Positions 36,201 to 44,266 of a DNA stretch of 64,000 nt are shown here, one piece after another. Source of the DNA: Streptomyces sedi (lineage in GTDB: Bacteria; Actinomycetota; Actinomycetes; Streptomycetales; Streptomycetaceae). The stretch covers positions 124,001 to 188,000 of the forward strand of contig NZ_VDGT01000003.1 of the NCBI RefSeq assembly GCF_006335015.1, in the 5' to 3' direction. Within the stretch, counting starts at the first letter, position 1; each line of letters begins with the position of its first letter. The notes beneath the pieces were generated by a model, which saw only the letters and a list, made by a program, of their open reading frames with translations, was not told the origin of the DNA and ran no database searches. The position numbers and the translations under genes are program-made.

Positions 36201-36985
36201 CGGTCAATGGCGCGGTGACGAGGGGAAGCCGGACACGGAGTACGGCGGCGGTGCGGCGCGGAGACCTCGCTTCCTTCGCCGAGGACCCGGACGCCGAACT
36301 CCTCGTCGCCCCTCTACTCGCAGTCGAGCGAGGACACAACGTCCTCACCTCTCCTCAACGCGCTGGTGAGGAGAGGGTGGCTGCGTTTGGAACGGTGTTC
36401 TTCCTGGCCCGCCCTCATCCTCGGCCCGATGACCTGTCACTGGCGGTATTCGCCATCAATGACTGGGCTAGTCGATTCGTACGCGGTCAACTGACCAGCT
36501 CCGAAGGAAGGTTCGGCGACCTGGTCGCGAAGGCCGACGGTCTCGACGCGGCGGGCGGCGCCTTCCGGACTCTGGCTCGCCGTGTCTGGCGGCACGTGCT
36601 GTCCCGCCCCTACATCTACTCCTCACTCTCAGACGACGAGAAGGAATCCTTCGTCTGGGACCAGCTCGTCACCATCTGGCAGGTCATCGGTCGACTCGTT
36701 CGTGGTGGTGTACCGGCCCGCGTCGTGTTCGTCGACGCGGCCTTCGCACCGCGCCTGGCGGCGGCGCAGGCGCCTGGCGCCGACCGGAGCGGGCTGTCTC
36801 GTGCCAACGACCCGGGACTGCTGGTGCGCCTTCGAGATGTCCTCGCCCCGCACTTAGCCGGAAGCGCCGTCCGCGACATTGATGCCGACCCGGCGGACAG
36901 CGAACTAGTCAAGCTCCTCTACCGGCCGCTCTACGAGGCCCTGTGCGGCCTGAACGCTCCGCGCGAGCCGCACGGCACCGACTGA
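33221..36985 (+). CDS. DinG/XPD-like Fe-S helicase of the pPIWI_RE module
   Basis: A 1254-residue SF2 helicase. It has Walker A GMVGAGKSTLMTLL (about 261-274), a cysteine set consistent with an XPD/DinG-type 4Fe-4S domain (C in TACPLDG about 350, C in APCGGLHP about 372, then ACPLWSACPRH about 429-437), VVVDEADRVQM Walker B (about 486), an acidic linker near 605-640 (VEDESALYEDEEDESRGEDE), and a C-terminal lobe with LLLVGSYAEAG, LLVAPLLAVERGHNVL and WQVIGRLVRGG. DinG-type helicases are one of the three core partners of pPIWI_RE proteins. The GTG start has GGAG 6 nt upstream and overlaps the REase gene, so the two are translationally coupled. Confidence 0.88.
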   Translation: MRDRSSWYQPVVTALGPWPEEHARTRPALLCQVELALRLMETVAPGHSADGAWTLLGGYGPVFARAAGLSVGETEQVALVAARHLLWPMRRGRMWRQCLDAYLRLPERLRAYRVPDGEPAYRLPLVVAADRFTVYEEALARLPGFTVKPLEQAAAGEHRFMDRRHRRTSVLIPADLVQDSLPGHSLTPERPTSAGPLEVPLAELADVARWMDREEQHRGRKAGNWAQRFDDLDLDARTADGTAFAPASALPLDQLTHLVGMVGAGKSTLMTLLAVWAHNNGRRITLVVGDVAEQLSLTELFRGLGLNAALIQGSTTRPQHTQRLHRRLAARGMHSLLAHTDVAFRHLSTACPLDGLRALDVSEPLRYNDAPCGGLHPVRQERSPEPGDAAAQLSAEHAVRELERARGAVGQQSHEDDSDTEETWGVPRACPLWSACPRHSAARDLVDALIWVANPASLVQTAVPRQLNAERLRYLELACLRSDIVVVDEADRVQMQLDQMFAPSATLVTTGVSESWLDQLQTHEIAELARQGRLQLSDQDVERWSAALDVVGSAADRLYAMLIDDEGLRNWAQIDYFSAWTLQEKLLTAWYPLALGRSVGGSDGVETADVEDESALYEDEEDESRGEDEPGGSRGPGPHVPWARRRSEITGFFDVFRDDPLGGGGPYLSPADELTALTHDVLHTLDEKQTRRRVRALLDSFLVGAPGPQQRPQTVAEQGKEPAREEVPLTEEWRELNARRLEFTLVLAALHQRLDRVTFLWPQVEAALRLDAASHELTRRPPLDYAPLLPEAPMGNVLGFQYLIDERAAARDQDGRRTGTLRFFRCAGVGRELLLGLPQLGADPSRGEVGPHVLLMSGTSWAGTSTRAHVLAPVRAVLKPQNKALRSIRHTVFRTEFVHDAAGQAIRLSGQDPDKRGDVLRMMIGRLARPRSDGTTSPLQSELAQISDQRRRRALLLVGSYAEAGVAATALDEIPRWRGRVRVLAADDAELETAVNGAVTRGSRTRSTAAVRRGDLASFAEDPDAELLVAPLLAVERGHNVLTSPQRAGEERVAAFGTVFFLARPHPRPDDLSLAVFAINDWASRFVRGQLTSSEGRFGDLVAKADGLDAAGGAFRTLARRVWRHVLSRPYIYSSLSDDEKESFVWDQLVTIWQVIGRLVRGGVPARVVFVDAAFAPRLAAAQAPGADRSGLSRANDPGLLVRLRDVLAPHLAGSAVRDIDADPADSELVKLLYRPLYEALCGLNAPREPHGTD

Positions 36986-37065
36986 GCATACCGAGCCCCG
37001 TCATCTCCAGCTGCTGAAAACACGGCACGCGACCGACTATCTACGACACCTCAGGGAGAACGGGC

Positions 37066-40000
37066 ATGTACCAGCACATCCGCCGATCCGCGTACCGCCT
37101 AGCCGAAGGCGGTGAGCCGTGGACCGCGGACTTCCGCGCACTCTCCTTTCCAGAACACTGGCACGCGGACCTCCTTGATCTGCACAACCATGCGCGGGAC
37201 GAGGAGAAACGGCGGTTCACCCTGCCCACACGCCGGCTCGACGGCGTATTGCAGACCCTCGCTCCTGACGTAATCGTTCGCCCCCGTCCCCGTGTCCCTG
37301 TCGAGCCGGGGCCGGAGCAGGGCCACCCAATCGCCGAGGACTACTGGATGTACGTTCCTGCGGAAGTGCCCGACCCCCTCCCGGAACGCTCCATCCAACA
37401 GCTTCTGGATGCCTGGCTCCGTACACTAGGCCCCAAGCACGCCGGGCAGGATCCCGGATTCCGCTCGCTGCTGCTCGCGAGCAGCGCCAGCCTCAAGAGG
37501 AACCTGCCCGAATGGCAGTCGGTCACCGGCGTCGAACTGCTCACCGCTTCCGTCACCACTGGCGGTACCGCCGCCCCCGATCCTCGGCAGTTCCAGCTTG
37601 CCACCGACGCGTTGGCCCGCCGCATCCTGTCCCTCCCTCCGTACTGCTTCGAAGGTGGTGAGCTGCGCTTTCGTGCTGTGCCTCGGGGACCTCGTGACCA
37701 GGGAGCCGAGCTGATGTCGCAGCCTCTGTGCCGGACGGTCAAGCGCAAGGAGTGGTGGTTCTCCGTCGTGCTCAACATTTCCCTTCACACCACGCCGTTC
37801 GATCCGTGGCCGCGCCTTCATCTGCACTGGAGCGTGCGCCGATGGGCAACGCATCCGCGGGCAGCCACCAAACGACTCAACCTGTCCTACCGGGAGGCCA
37901 CCACCGTCTACTTGCAGCCCACCATCCCCTGGCTTCCCGGTGCACCGGTCACCGAGCGCCACGCACTCGCGAGACTCCGCCGGGACCGGGAGGCCGACAC
38001 TTTCGCGTGGTCGGAGAACGACCCCGCTGGCATTCTGCGTGGACTCAGCCTTGCCGGCAACTTCCCCGCCCCTGAAGAACTCCTTACCGAACCGGAATCC
38101 TGGATCGGTGAGGGCCGCGGCGTCCGCGCCGCGGTGGTGCACAGCACGAGGATGGGCAAGCACGAGATCGGAACCGGGTTCATGTCCAACCAGCGAGCCC
38201 AGCTGACCGAATGGGCCGAGCAGGCCCTCCCGGAGATGGTGGTGCGCGTACCCGATCTAGCGCGGGGACGTGGCAGGGGCATCGGCGCACCGGAGAACCG
38301 GCGGCCCAAACCGAGGACCGACGAGGCCAAGAAAGCCGAGCTGCTGCGCGAGACACAGGCACGCAGGGCAAACCTGGCGACCCAGGTGCGGATCGCCGGA
38401 CGTCCCCAGCATTGCGGTGGCCCGCCGCTGGTGGAGGTGCGGTTGCTGTGGCAGTCACCAGAGGTCCGGAAGAAGGCTGTGGCCCAGTTCGCATACGTCC
38501 TTGGTCTGGATGGGGACGGTGGCGCGTCTGAATCAGCGATCACGGACCGCGACTTCGACGAGGCCAGGCCCGGAGAACCGGTCGTCCTCGAATGGCGGAC
38601 GGAAGAGCTCACCGTGCGACTGCGTTGCCTGCCCCTGACCGAGGGACTTGGAGACCGGTTGTCGCCCGATCCAGCCGCCAGGGGGAAGGGCACGGCCATC
38701 GCGACAGCCATCGGTGAACGCCGCAAAGACCTTCGCTCGTGGCTGATCGCGGACGGCGCTGACCCAGATCGCCCTGAACTCGCCCTGGTGGAGATCGCTC
38801 ACCGCAGTACCTTCCGCCCGTCGACGACCGACCCCAAGTTCGCCGTCCGCTTGGGGTGTGCCGACGCGGGTGTACTGACTCAGTTCGTCGTGACCCCGTC
38901 CACCGACCGACAGATTGACAACGCGGACAGCGTTGAACATCGAACCCGCAGCTCCTGGCTCGACGGTCTGCGCCAACTCGGTGTACGTGTACTGCCGCAG
39001 CACACGCTCGGCGACGACCTGCCCGAGCGACTTCAGTATGCCGCGATCTGGATGGTGAAGCGTCGAAAAGACGGTCCGACCCGGCTGCCCAAACATCTGC
39101 CCGTAGCCGTTCTGGTTACCCCGCTGCCGGGCGCGGTGGGTTTGGCGGCCGTCCAGGGCTGGGACGATGCCGCGGGGGAGTGGGTGACGTATCCACGCTT
39201 CCTTCTCGGCCTGGTGAAGCAGGCCGAGATCGAGCCCGAGACATTCACGGAGCCCACTCCGGAAAACACCGCCCCGCATACCGGAAGTCTCCGTGTGACC
39301 GGCAAACAGTGGCGCACCAACCTCGCCCAGCAGCGCAAGGAGACGGCGACATTTCTCCAGCGCGTACTGCACTCGCTGCGTGGTCAGCCAACCGCGCTGA
39401 TCACTCATGCACAAAACAGCAGGCTTCACTGGCCGTGGCTGCAGGACGGGCAGATTGAGCGGGACTTGATTCGGGCTGGCCACGCTCCCGCGGGTCGGCT
39501 CGACGATGAACTCCGCTTGGTGCGGGTCCGCGGTTATGGCGGACGGGAGTCCGCGCAGTGGTGGGGGTTGGCGAATCCCGGTAAGCCGCACGGGCAGCCA
39601 GCAGGTTTCTGGGGCCAGACCGCCGTGACGCAGAGCATGGATTCTGCACGCGACCGAATCTTCTACAGCACCACGGAACGCCCCGGTACTCATGCGGTGT
39701 CACCCGCCCTCGACCGCCTGGCCACGCGAGTCAACGCCGCGGGCAATCTCACCTCACAGGCGGGCACCAGCGCCTGGAACCCGACTCTGGTCGAGATCGC
39801 GGTTCTCGGCTGTCACGCGGACGGCGACCCGGCCGTCCCAGCACTGGGTAAGCCGGACCAGGCCGAGGCTCTAGCCCTCGCCGTACACCAACTGCGTCAA
39901 GCGCCGGACTATGGGGCAGCGTTGTCTCTGCCGCTTCCACTTCACCTTGCGGGGCTTGCGCAGGCATATGTGCTGCCGATGCTCACGGAGACTGACGACG

Positions 40001-40131
40001 GCCCAGGAGGGGAGGCGACGGGGCCGGCTGAGGAACGAGAGCGGTGGAGCACGACGGGGGACGATCTCGACCCGGACCTGATGGACGCCGCCGGGTTGGC
40101 CGTGGAACCCGAGACGGAGGAAGACGAATGA
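37066..40131 (+). CDS. pPIWI_RE Argonaute-like protein
   Basis: A 1021-residue protein of the prokaryotic PIWI-RE family. The N-terminal ~450 residues carry the DUF3962-type region (CRTVKRKEWWFSVVLNISLHT, LHLHWSVRRW, AVVHSTRMGKHEIGTGFMSNQRA). The C-terminal RNase H-like PIWI domain includes DDELRLVRVR (about 813), QSMDSARDRIFYSTTERPG (about 858-876) and AWNPTLVEIAVLGC (about 902-915); the Arg and Glu in the last two blocks fit the family's name-giving residues. These proteins are proposed to use nucleic-acid guides against invaders; guide type and cleavage ability here are not known. ATG follows AGGGAGAACGGGC. It ends the four-gene operon, 80 bp after the helicase. Confidence 0.9.
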   Translation: MYQHIRRSAYRLAEGGEPWTADFRALSFPEHWHADLLDLHNHARDEEKRRFTLPTRRLDGVLQTLAPDVIVRPRPRVPVEPGPEQGHPIAEDYWMYVPAEVPDPLPERSIQQLLDAWLRTLGPKHAGQDPGFRSLLLASSASLKRNLPEWQSVTGVELLTASVTTGGTAAPDPRQFQLATDALARRILSLPPYCFEGGELRFRAVPRGPRDQGAELMSQPLCRTVKRKEWWFSVVLNISLHTTPFDPWPRLHLHWSVRRWATHPRAATKRLNLSYREATTVYLQPTIPWLPGAPVTERHALARLRRDREADTFAWSENDPAGILRGLSLAGNFPAPEELLTEPESWIGEGRGVRAAVVHSTRMGKHEIGTGFMSNQRAQLTEWAEQALPEMVVRVPDLARGRGRGIGAPENRRPKPRTDEAKKAELLRETQARRANLATQVRIAGRPQHCGGPPLVEVRLLWQSPEVRKKAVAQFAYVLGLDGDGGASESAITDRDFDEARPGEPVVLEWRTEELTVRLRCLPLTEGLGDRLSPDPAARGKGTAIATAIGERRKDLRSWLIADGADPDRPELALVEIAHRSTFRPSTTDPKFAVRLGCADAGVLTQFVVTPSTDRQIDNADSVEHRTRSSWLDGLRQLGVRVLPQHTLGDDLPERLQYAAIWMVKRRKDGPTRLPKHLPVAVLVTPLPGAVGLAAVQGWDDAAGEWVTYPRFLLGLVKQAEIEPETFTEPTPENTAPHTGSLRVTGKQWRTNLAQQRKETATFLQRVLHSLRGQPTALITHAQNSRLHWPWLQDGQIERDLIRAGHAPAGRLDDELRLVRVRGYGGRESAQWWGLANPGKPHGQPAGFWGQTAVTQSMDSARDRIFYSTTERPGTHAVSPALDRLATRVNAAGNLTSQAGTSAWNPTLVEIAVLGCHADGDPAVPALGKPDQAEALALAVHQLRQAPDYGAALSLPLPLHLAGLAQAYVLPMLTETDDGPGGEATGPAEERERWSTTGDDLDPDLMDAAGLAVEPETEEDE

Positions 40132-40486
40132 ACCTTCGTTCGAGGACCAACTTGGCCGGAGCCGACCGTCCCGCACGAGGGTCCAGCGGCCCTGGATGGC
40201 CGTTCGGCTCGCCTCCCGTGCGTGGGCTTGCCGCGACGGGTGAGCTGGCAGCTGAGGCGCAGACCCCTCCGGTATTCGATGACGGAGGCTGCCGGGTCGG
40301 GTGCGTGGCGCGCGGCTTGAGTCCTACTCGATGCCGCCTCGGGACAGAACATGGGATGCAAGGAGCCGGCTGGCCAGGTTCGCCGTCGAGGCGGAAGGGG
40401 TATCAGTCGCGGCGGTTACTTTGGATACGTTGAGGTTGATCTGGCCGGGAAGCCGCGTGGGGCGCAGCCCACGGGGAGGGGATGCT
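40132..40486. other. 355-bp gap between pPIWI_RE and mcrB
   Basis: No gene is supported. One open frame (ATG at 40128 overlapping the pPIWI_RE stop as ATGA, ending at 40433, 101 codons) has a Gly/Arg/Pro-rich, coil-like composition, no recognisable domain and no third-position GC bias of a real gene. The gap likely holds the mcrB promoter; it lacks the inverted repeat seen upstream of the pPIWI_RE, UvrD and helicase units. Confidence 0.5.
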
Positions 40487-42769
40487 GTGAGTGCCGCGAC
40501 CGAGTTGAGCGCGCGGGCGGTGCATGCCGCCATGAAGGTTCTGCACCGACTGCCAGCTGGGCAGGGACTCGCCTTCAGCGAAGTGTGGGAGCGAGTGCAG
40601 GAAGTTGATCCCGGTCTGAAGAGGGAGTGGGAGGAGACGTTTCCGGATATAGCCACCACCGCGCGTACCAAGTTGCGATACGACAGCATCAACCTCGGCA
40701 AAGCGGGTTGGCTCTGTAAGGCAGGCCGAAAGTGGCGACTGACCGGCCCAGGACGCCAGGCGTTCACCGCTTACGAGGGGGATAGGGAAGCCCTCCTGTC
40801 ACGTGCTCTGGAACGGTACGGTTATTGGAGTGCCGAGCGCGTGGCCTTCAACCAGGCGGCGGACGTGCTGGACGTGCTGTTTGACTCCCACCAGTGGGTC
40901 GTGACAGCCGAGCTCGCAGAGGCTGTGGGGCTGAAAGAGGAGCCGTTGCGGTCGTGGATCCAGGCCGCACTTGTACGTGGCTGGCATCTCGCCCTGGGGC
41001 AGGACGGAGAGGTGCCCGAGCAGCTTGAACTGGCGGAGGGTGAATACGATGAGTGGCGCGCACTTCTGAAGGAGAGCCGCGTCTATGACGCCGCGGCTTC
41101 CGAAAGTCGAGCGGTGAGGGCGGGGCTTAATCGAAGGCTGCCGAAAGAGCAACTGTTCGAGATGGTGGCCGGGCAGGGCATCACAACCGGGGAATCTGAA
41201 CGGCCCCGTCATGCCTGGTTGATTCGAGGCGTGGACCTCGCCGGAGTGCCCCTCATCCGCTCCGTTTGGCGGGACAAGAGCGTCTGCACACTCTCGGTGG
41301 ATCGTCTCCCTGCTCTCGAATCCGAGACGGATCCGAAGGGGATTCGAGAGGTCATCGACACCTACTGCGCCGATCTGAGTGCATCTCGCCGCAATGAGAT
41401 TGCCGTTTCCATTCACATATTTCTTTCGCGGATGGAGGGGGGCGACGTCATCGTCACAACGGACGGCGACAGTGTCTACCTCGGCGAGTTCGCGGAGGGC
41501 GCGGCTACGTACGTGTCCACCGGCGATGGGACGGTGTTGCAGCGGCCGGTAAAGTGGGTCAATGTCGATACCCCGCTCACAGTCGATGACCTGCCCCGGC
41601 ACCTGACCGGTCCGTTGGGGAACCCGAGCGCTGGTCTGCTGGAACTGTCCGATTCTATTGCGGACCTTGAGGTTCTCCTGGACGAGGACCCCAGTCGGAC
41701 TCCAAGCGGTTCGGTTGCTGACGCCGAACTCCCAGACGCCACTCAAGAGTTGGCTGAAAAATTGACCATGCCGGATCCCGAGTGGCTGCAAGAATGCGTG
41801 GAAGTGCTTCGTGACCGGCCGCAACTGATTCTCTACGGTCCATCCGGCACCGGAAAAACCTACACCGCCCTTGCGCTGGCCCGCCATCTCACCGGAGACC
41901 GCCAGGCAAACATTCGACTGGTACAGTTCCATCCCTCGTACTCCTACGAGGACTTCTTCGAAGGTTTTCGTCCTCGCGCTTTTCCCTCCGCAAAGCAGGA
42001 GGGGGAGAAAGGGATGGCCGGATCCCTTTCCGGGCGCGACCGATCCTCTGGCGGGCCGGTCGATACCCGGCCGGACATCGTTTTCGAACTTGTGTCGGGG
42101 CCGCTCAAGGCGCTCGCTGAAGACGCGGAGAGGAGCAAGGGCGAGACGTTCGTCCTGGTCATCGATGAGATAAACCGCGGTCATCTCGCGAAAGTATTCG
42201 GTGAGTTGTATTTCCTGCTTGAGTACCGTGCGGAGCACGTGCACCTGCTTTACGGTTCCGATGAGGGGCGCCGGTTCCGTCTACCTCCGAATCTGGTCAT
42301 CATCGGGACGATGAACACCAGTGACCGATCCATTTCCTTCATGGATGCTGCGATGCGTCGGCGCTTCTCCTTCATGGAACTTCATCCGGCCCGAAAGCCA
42401 GTGAGATATCTCCTGCGGGATTGGCTGGAGAAGAGGAAGCTCCCGCTCGACGCGGCGATCCTGCTCGATGCCCTCAATACTCGAATCGAGCGTGCCCGGC
42501 TTGACGACCGGGACTTCCGGATCGGCCCCTCATATTTTATGCGACCTGCCGTGCACACCCATTCCAGAGGGTTGGATCGTGTTTGGCGATACCAGATCCT
42601 TCCACTTCTCACGGAGCTTCACTGGGGTGATGACGTGGACGTGGAGGCCGAGTACGGCTTGGACGTGTTGCGCCAGGAGACCAGTCTTGCCGCGGGGACT
42701 GGCCACGGTGCGGTGAGGGCCGATTCACCGGCCGGAGCACCGACGGCAGCACCCGGAGCTACCGAGTGA
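40487..42769 (+). CDS. mcrB: McrB-type AAA+ GTPase of a type IV restriction system
   Basis: A 760-residue McrB-like protein. The N-terminal ~110 residues look like the winged-helix Mrr N-terminal domain (SARAVHAAMKVLHRLP, GKAGWLCKAGRKWRLTGPGRQAF). Residues ~240-400 form a beta-rich domain with GGDVIVTTDGDSVYLGEF and RPVKWVNV, a pattern seen in Mrr/McrB recognition modules. The AAA+ motor has Walker A YGPSGTGKTYTAL (about 450), VIDEINRGHLAKVFGELYF (about 557) and the McrB signature GTMNTSDRS (about 608). McrB binds modified DNA and drives the McrC nuclease with GTP. GTG start with GGGGAGGGG upstream; GTGA overlap with mcrC. Its lower GC at third positions than the flanks suggests separate acquisition. 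Confidence 0.93.
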   Translation: MSAATELSARAVHAAMKVLHRLPAGQGLAFSEVWERVQEVDPGLKREWEETFPDIATTARTKLRYDSINLGKAGWLCKAGRKWRLTGPGRQAFTAYEGDREALLSRALERYGYWSAERVAFNQAADVLDVLFDSHQWVVTAELAEAVGLKEEPLRSWIQAALVRGWHLALGQDGEVPEQLELAEGEYDEWRALLKESRVYDAAASESRAVRAGLNRRLPKEQLFEMVAGQGITTGESERPRHAWLIRGVDLAGVPLIRSVWRDKSVCTLSVDRLPALESETDPKGIREVIDTYCADLSASRRNEIAVSIHIFLSRMEGGDVIVTTDGDSVYLGEFAEGAATYVSTGDGTVLQRPVKWVNVDTPLTVDDLPRHLTGPLGNPSAGLLELSDSIADLEVLLDEDPSRTPSGSVADAELPDATQELAEKLTMPDPEWLQECVEVLRDRPQLILYGPSGTGKTYTALALARHLTGDRQANIRLVQFHPSYSYEDFFEGFRPRAFPSAKQEGEKGMAGSLSGRDRSSGGPVDTRPDIVFELVSGPLKALAEDAERSKGETFVLVIDEINRGHLAKVFGELYFLLEYRAEHVHLLYGSDEGRRFRLPPNLVIIGTMNTSDRSISFMDAAMRRRFSFMELHPARKPVRYLLRDWLEKRKLPLDAAILLDALNTRIERARLDDRDFRIGPSYFMRPAVHTHSRGLDRVWRYQILPLLTELHWGDDVDVEAEYGLDVLRQETSLAAGTGHGAVRADSPAGAPTAAPGATE

Positions 42770-44154
42770 CCGCTTCGGGAGACGCTGTGAAGGTGAATCC
42801 GGTAGGCACGAGGACGGCGGTCTGCGGATCGGACGGTTCACCTACCGCAACGCCTCCGCTGGCTCTCGAAGCTTCGGTCCCACCTGATCCGAGCCAGCCT
42901 GTAGTCCTCAGGGAAGGCGCAGATTGGTGCGCCCAGCCACTGACCCATGCCCAGGTCAATACCCTCAGCACGCAGGAAGCCCGGAAGCTTGTCGAAGTTC
43001 GCCCCGCGGGGGGCCCACTGGGTGGTGCCCTTTGGGAAATGCGGGCGAGAAGGACCGTTGGTGCCGTAAGGCTCGGCCGGGGCAATGGCGCTGTCATGCT
43101 GCGTATCGCCCCAAAGATCGCCATCGACCGGCTGCTTTACCTGCTGTCGCACGCTCAGGGGAGACGGCTGCGTTGGCAGTCTCACTCCATCGACGCATCG
43201 GTGCGCCACGAGCTGTTGCCCGCGATCGCGACGTTTTTCGTGCGTGCTGCCGAACGGGCCCTGCGCACCGGCCCGCTGTTCGGATACACCGGCCGAGAGG
43301 AAACCGCGATGATGCTGCGTGGGCGTTTCCGCGCTGCGGCACAGTTTCGTCGGCGCCCCGGTCTTGCCCTGCCGCTGGAGATCGCCTATGAGGAACACAC
43401 TCCTGACATACCTGAGAACCAGCTCCTGCGCGGAGCTGCCCGTCGGCTCGCTCGCCTGACGGGTATCCAGCCGGGCCCGCGCGCCCAGTTGCGTCGGATC
43501 GACGCCCAACTCGAAGGCGTCGCAGCGCCTCTCCCCGGCGTCGCCGTGCCCTCCTGGGTGCCGAACCGCCTCAACAGGCACTACGTTGACGCACTGCGGC
43601 TCGCGGAGATCATTCTCCGTGGTTCCTCGTTTGAGTACGAGGGACAACGCCATGCCGGTGTGGACGGCCTGTTGTTCAACATGGAGAAAATATTCGAGGA
43701 CTTCATCGCCAGTAGCCTCGGTGCGGCCATCGAACGGCACATCGGCGGAAGCAGTCAGTCTCATCCGCGTACCCACCACCTCGACGATGCCGGCGAGCAC
43801 GTGCTGCTGCCGGACCTGGTCCACCGGCTATCCGCCGCCGACGGGCGGCTTCATCCCGTGATCGTCGTGGACGCGAAGTACCAGCAAGGTGTCAGACGGG
43901 AGAATCTGTACCAGATGCTGGCGTACTGTACCTGCTTCGGCTTGGCGGAAGGGCACCTCGTGTCCGCGTCGGGAGAAGCAGACAGTGATCCTCTACGCGT
44001 CGCTGTCCCGGGGGGAGCGATCATGCTTCATCGGCATGTTCTCGATCTGTCACAGCCGAGTTCGGAACTTTCCGCCAGCGTAGACGGGATCGCCAGGTCG
44101 ATCATTGCAGCCCGGTCGAGTGCTCCGCGCCCCCGAGCGGGGGCGGTGGCGTGA
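42766..44154 (+). CDS. mcrC: McrC nuclease subunit
   Basis: A 462-residue McrC homologue. A long N-terminal tail precedes the McrC N-domain; MLRIAPKIAIDRLLYLLSHA (about residues 110-130) is the family signature. The PD-(D/E)XK site is present: LLPDLVHRL (about 350) and VIVVDAKYQ (about 366), followed by LYQMLAYC. McrC supplies the cut once McrB has bound and translocated on methylated DNA. The GTG start overlaps the mcrB stop by 4 nt, so stoichiometric coupling is likely. Confidence 0.94.
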   Translation: MTASGDAVKVNPVGTRTAVCGSDGSPTATPPLALEASVPPDPSQPVVLREGADWCAQPLTHAQVNTLSTQEARKLVEVRPAGGPLGGALWEMRARRTVGAVRLGRGNGAVMLRIAPKIAIDRLLYLLSHAQGRRLRWQSHSIDASVRHELLPAIATFFVRAAERALRTGPLFGYTGREETAMMLRGRFRAAAQFRRRPGLALPLEIAYEEHTPDIPENQLLRGAARRLARLTGIQPGPRAQLRRIDAQLEGVAAPLPGVAVPSWVPNRLNRHYVDALRLAEIILRGSSFEYEGQRHAGVDGLLFNMEKIFEDFIASSLGAAIERHIGGSSQSHPRTHHLDDAGEHVLLPDLVHRLSAADGRLHPVIVVDAKYQQGVRRENLYQMLAYCTCFGLAEGHLVSASGEADSDPLRVAVPGGAIMLHRHVLDLSQPSSELSASVDGIARSIIAARSSAPRPRAGAVA

Positions 44155-44266
44155 TGGACGCGCGCGCTCGTAGGGGACGCGATCCGGACAGCTCCCCGGC
44201 GAGCGGTGGCGAGATCCGGCCAATGGCGCGCGGTCGCGTCCGGTGTGTGAGGACCATGGACGAGCC

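Noticed and set aside
40128-40433. A 101-codon frame starting with ATGA overlap at the end of pPIWI_RE
   Set aside because: The overlap is tempting, but the product is coil-like, Gly/Arg/Pro-rich and lacks any recognisable domain, and the gap ends before a strong mcrB ribosome site.
40799-42244. A long minus-strand open frame opposite mcrB
   Set aside because: It lies fully antisense to mcrB, which has intact AAA+ motifs, and its translation has no domain.
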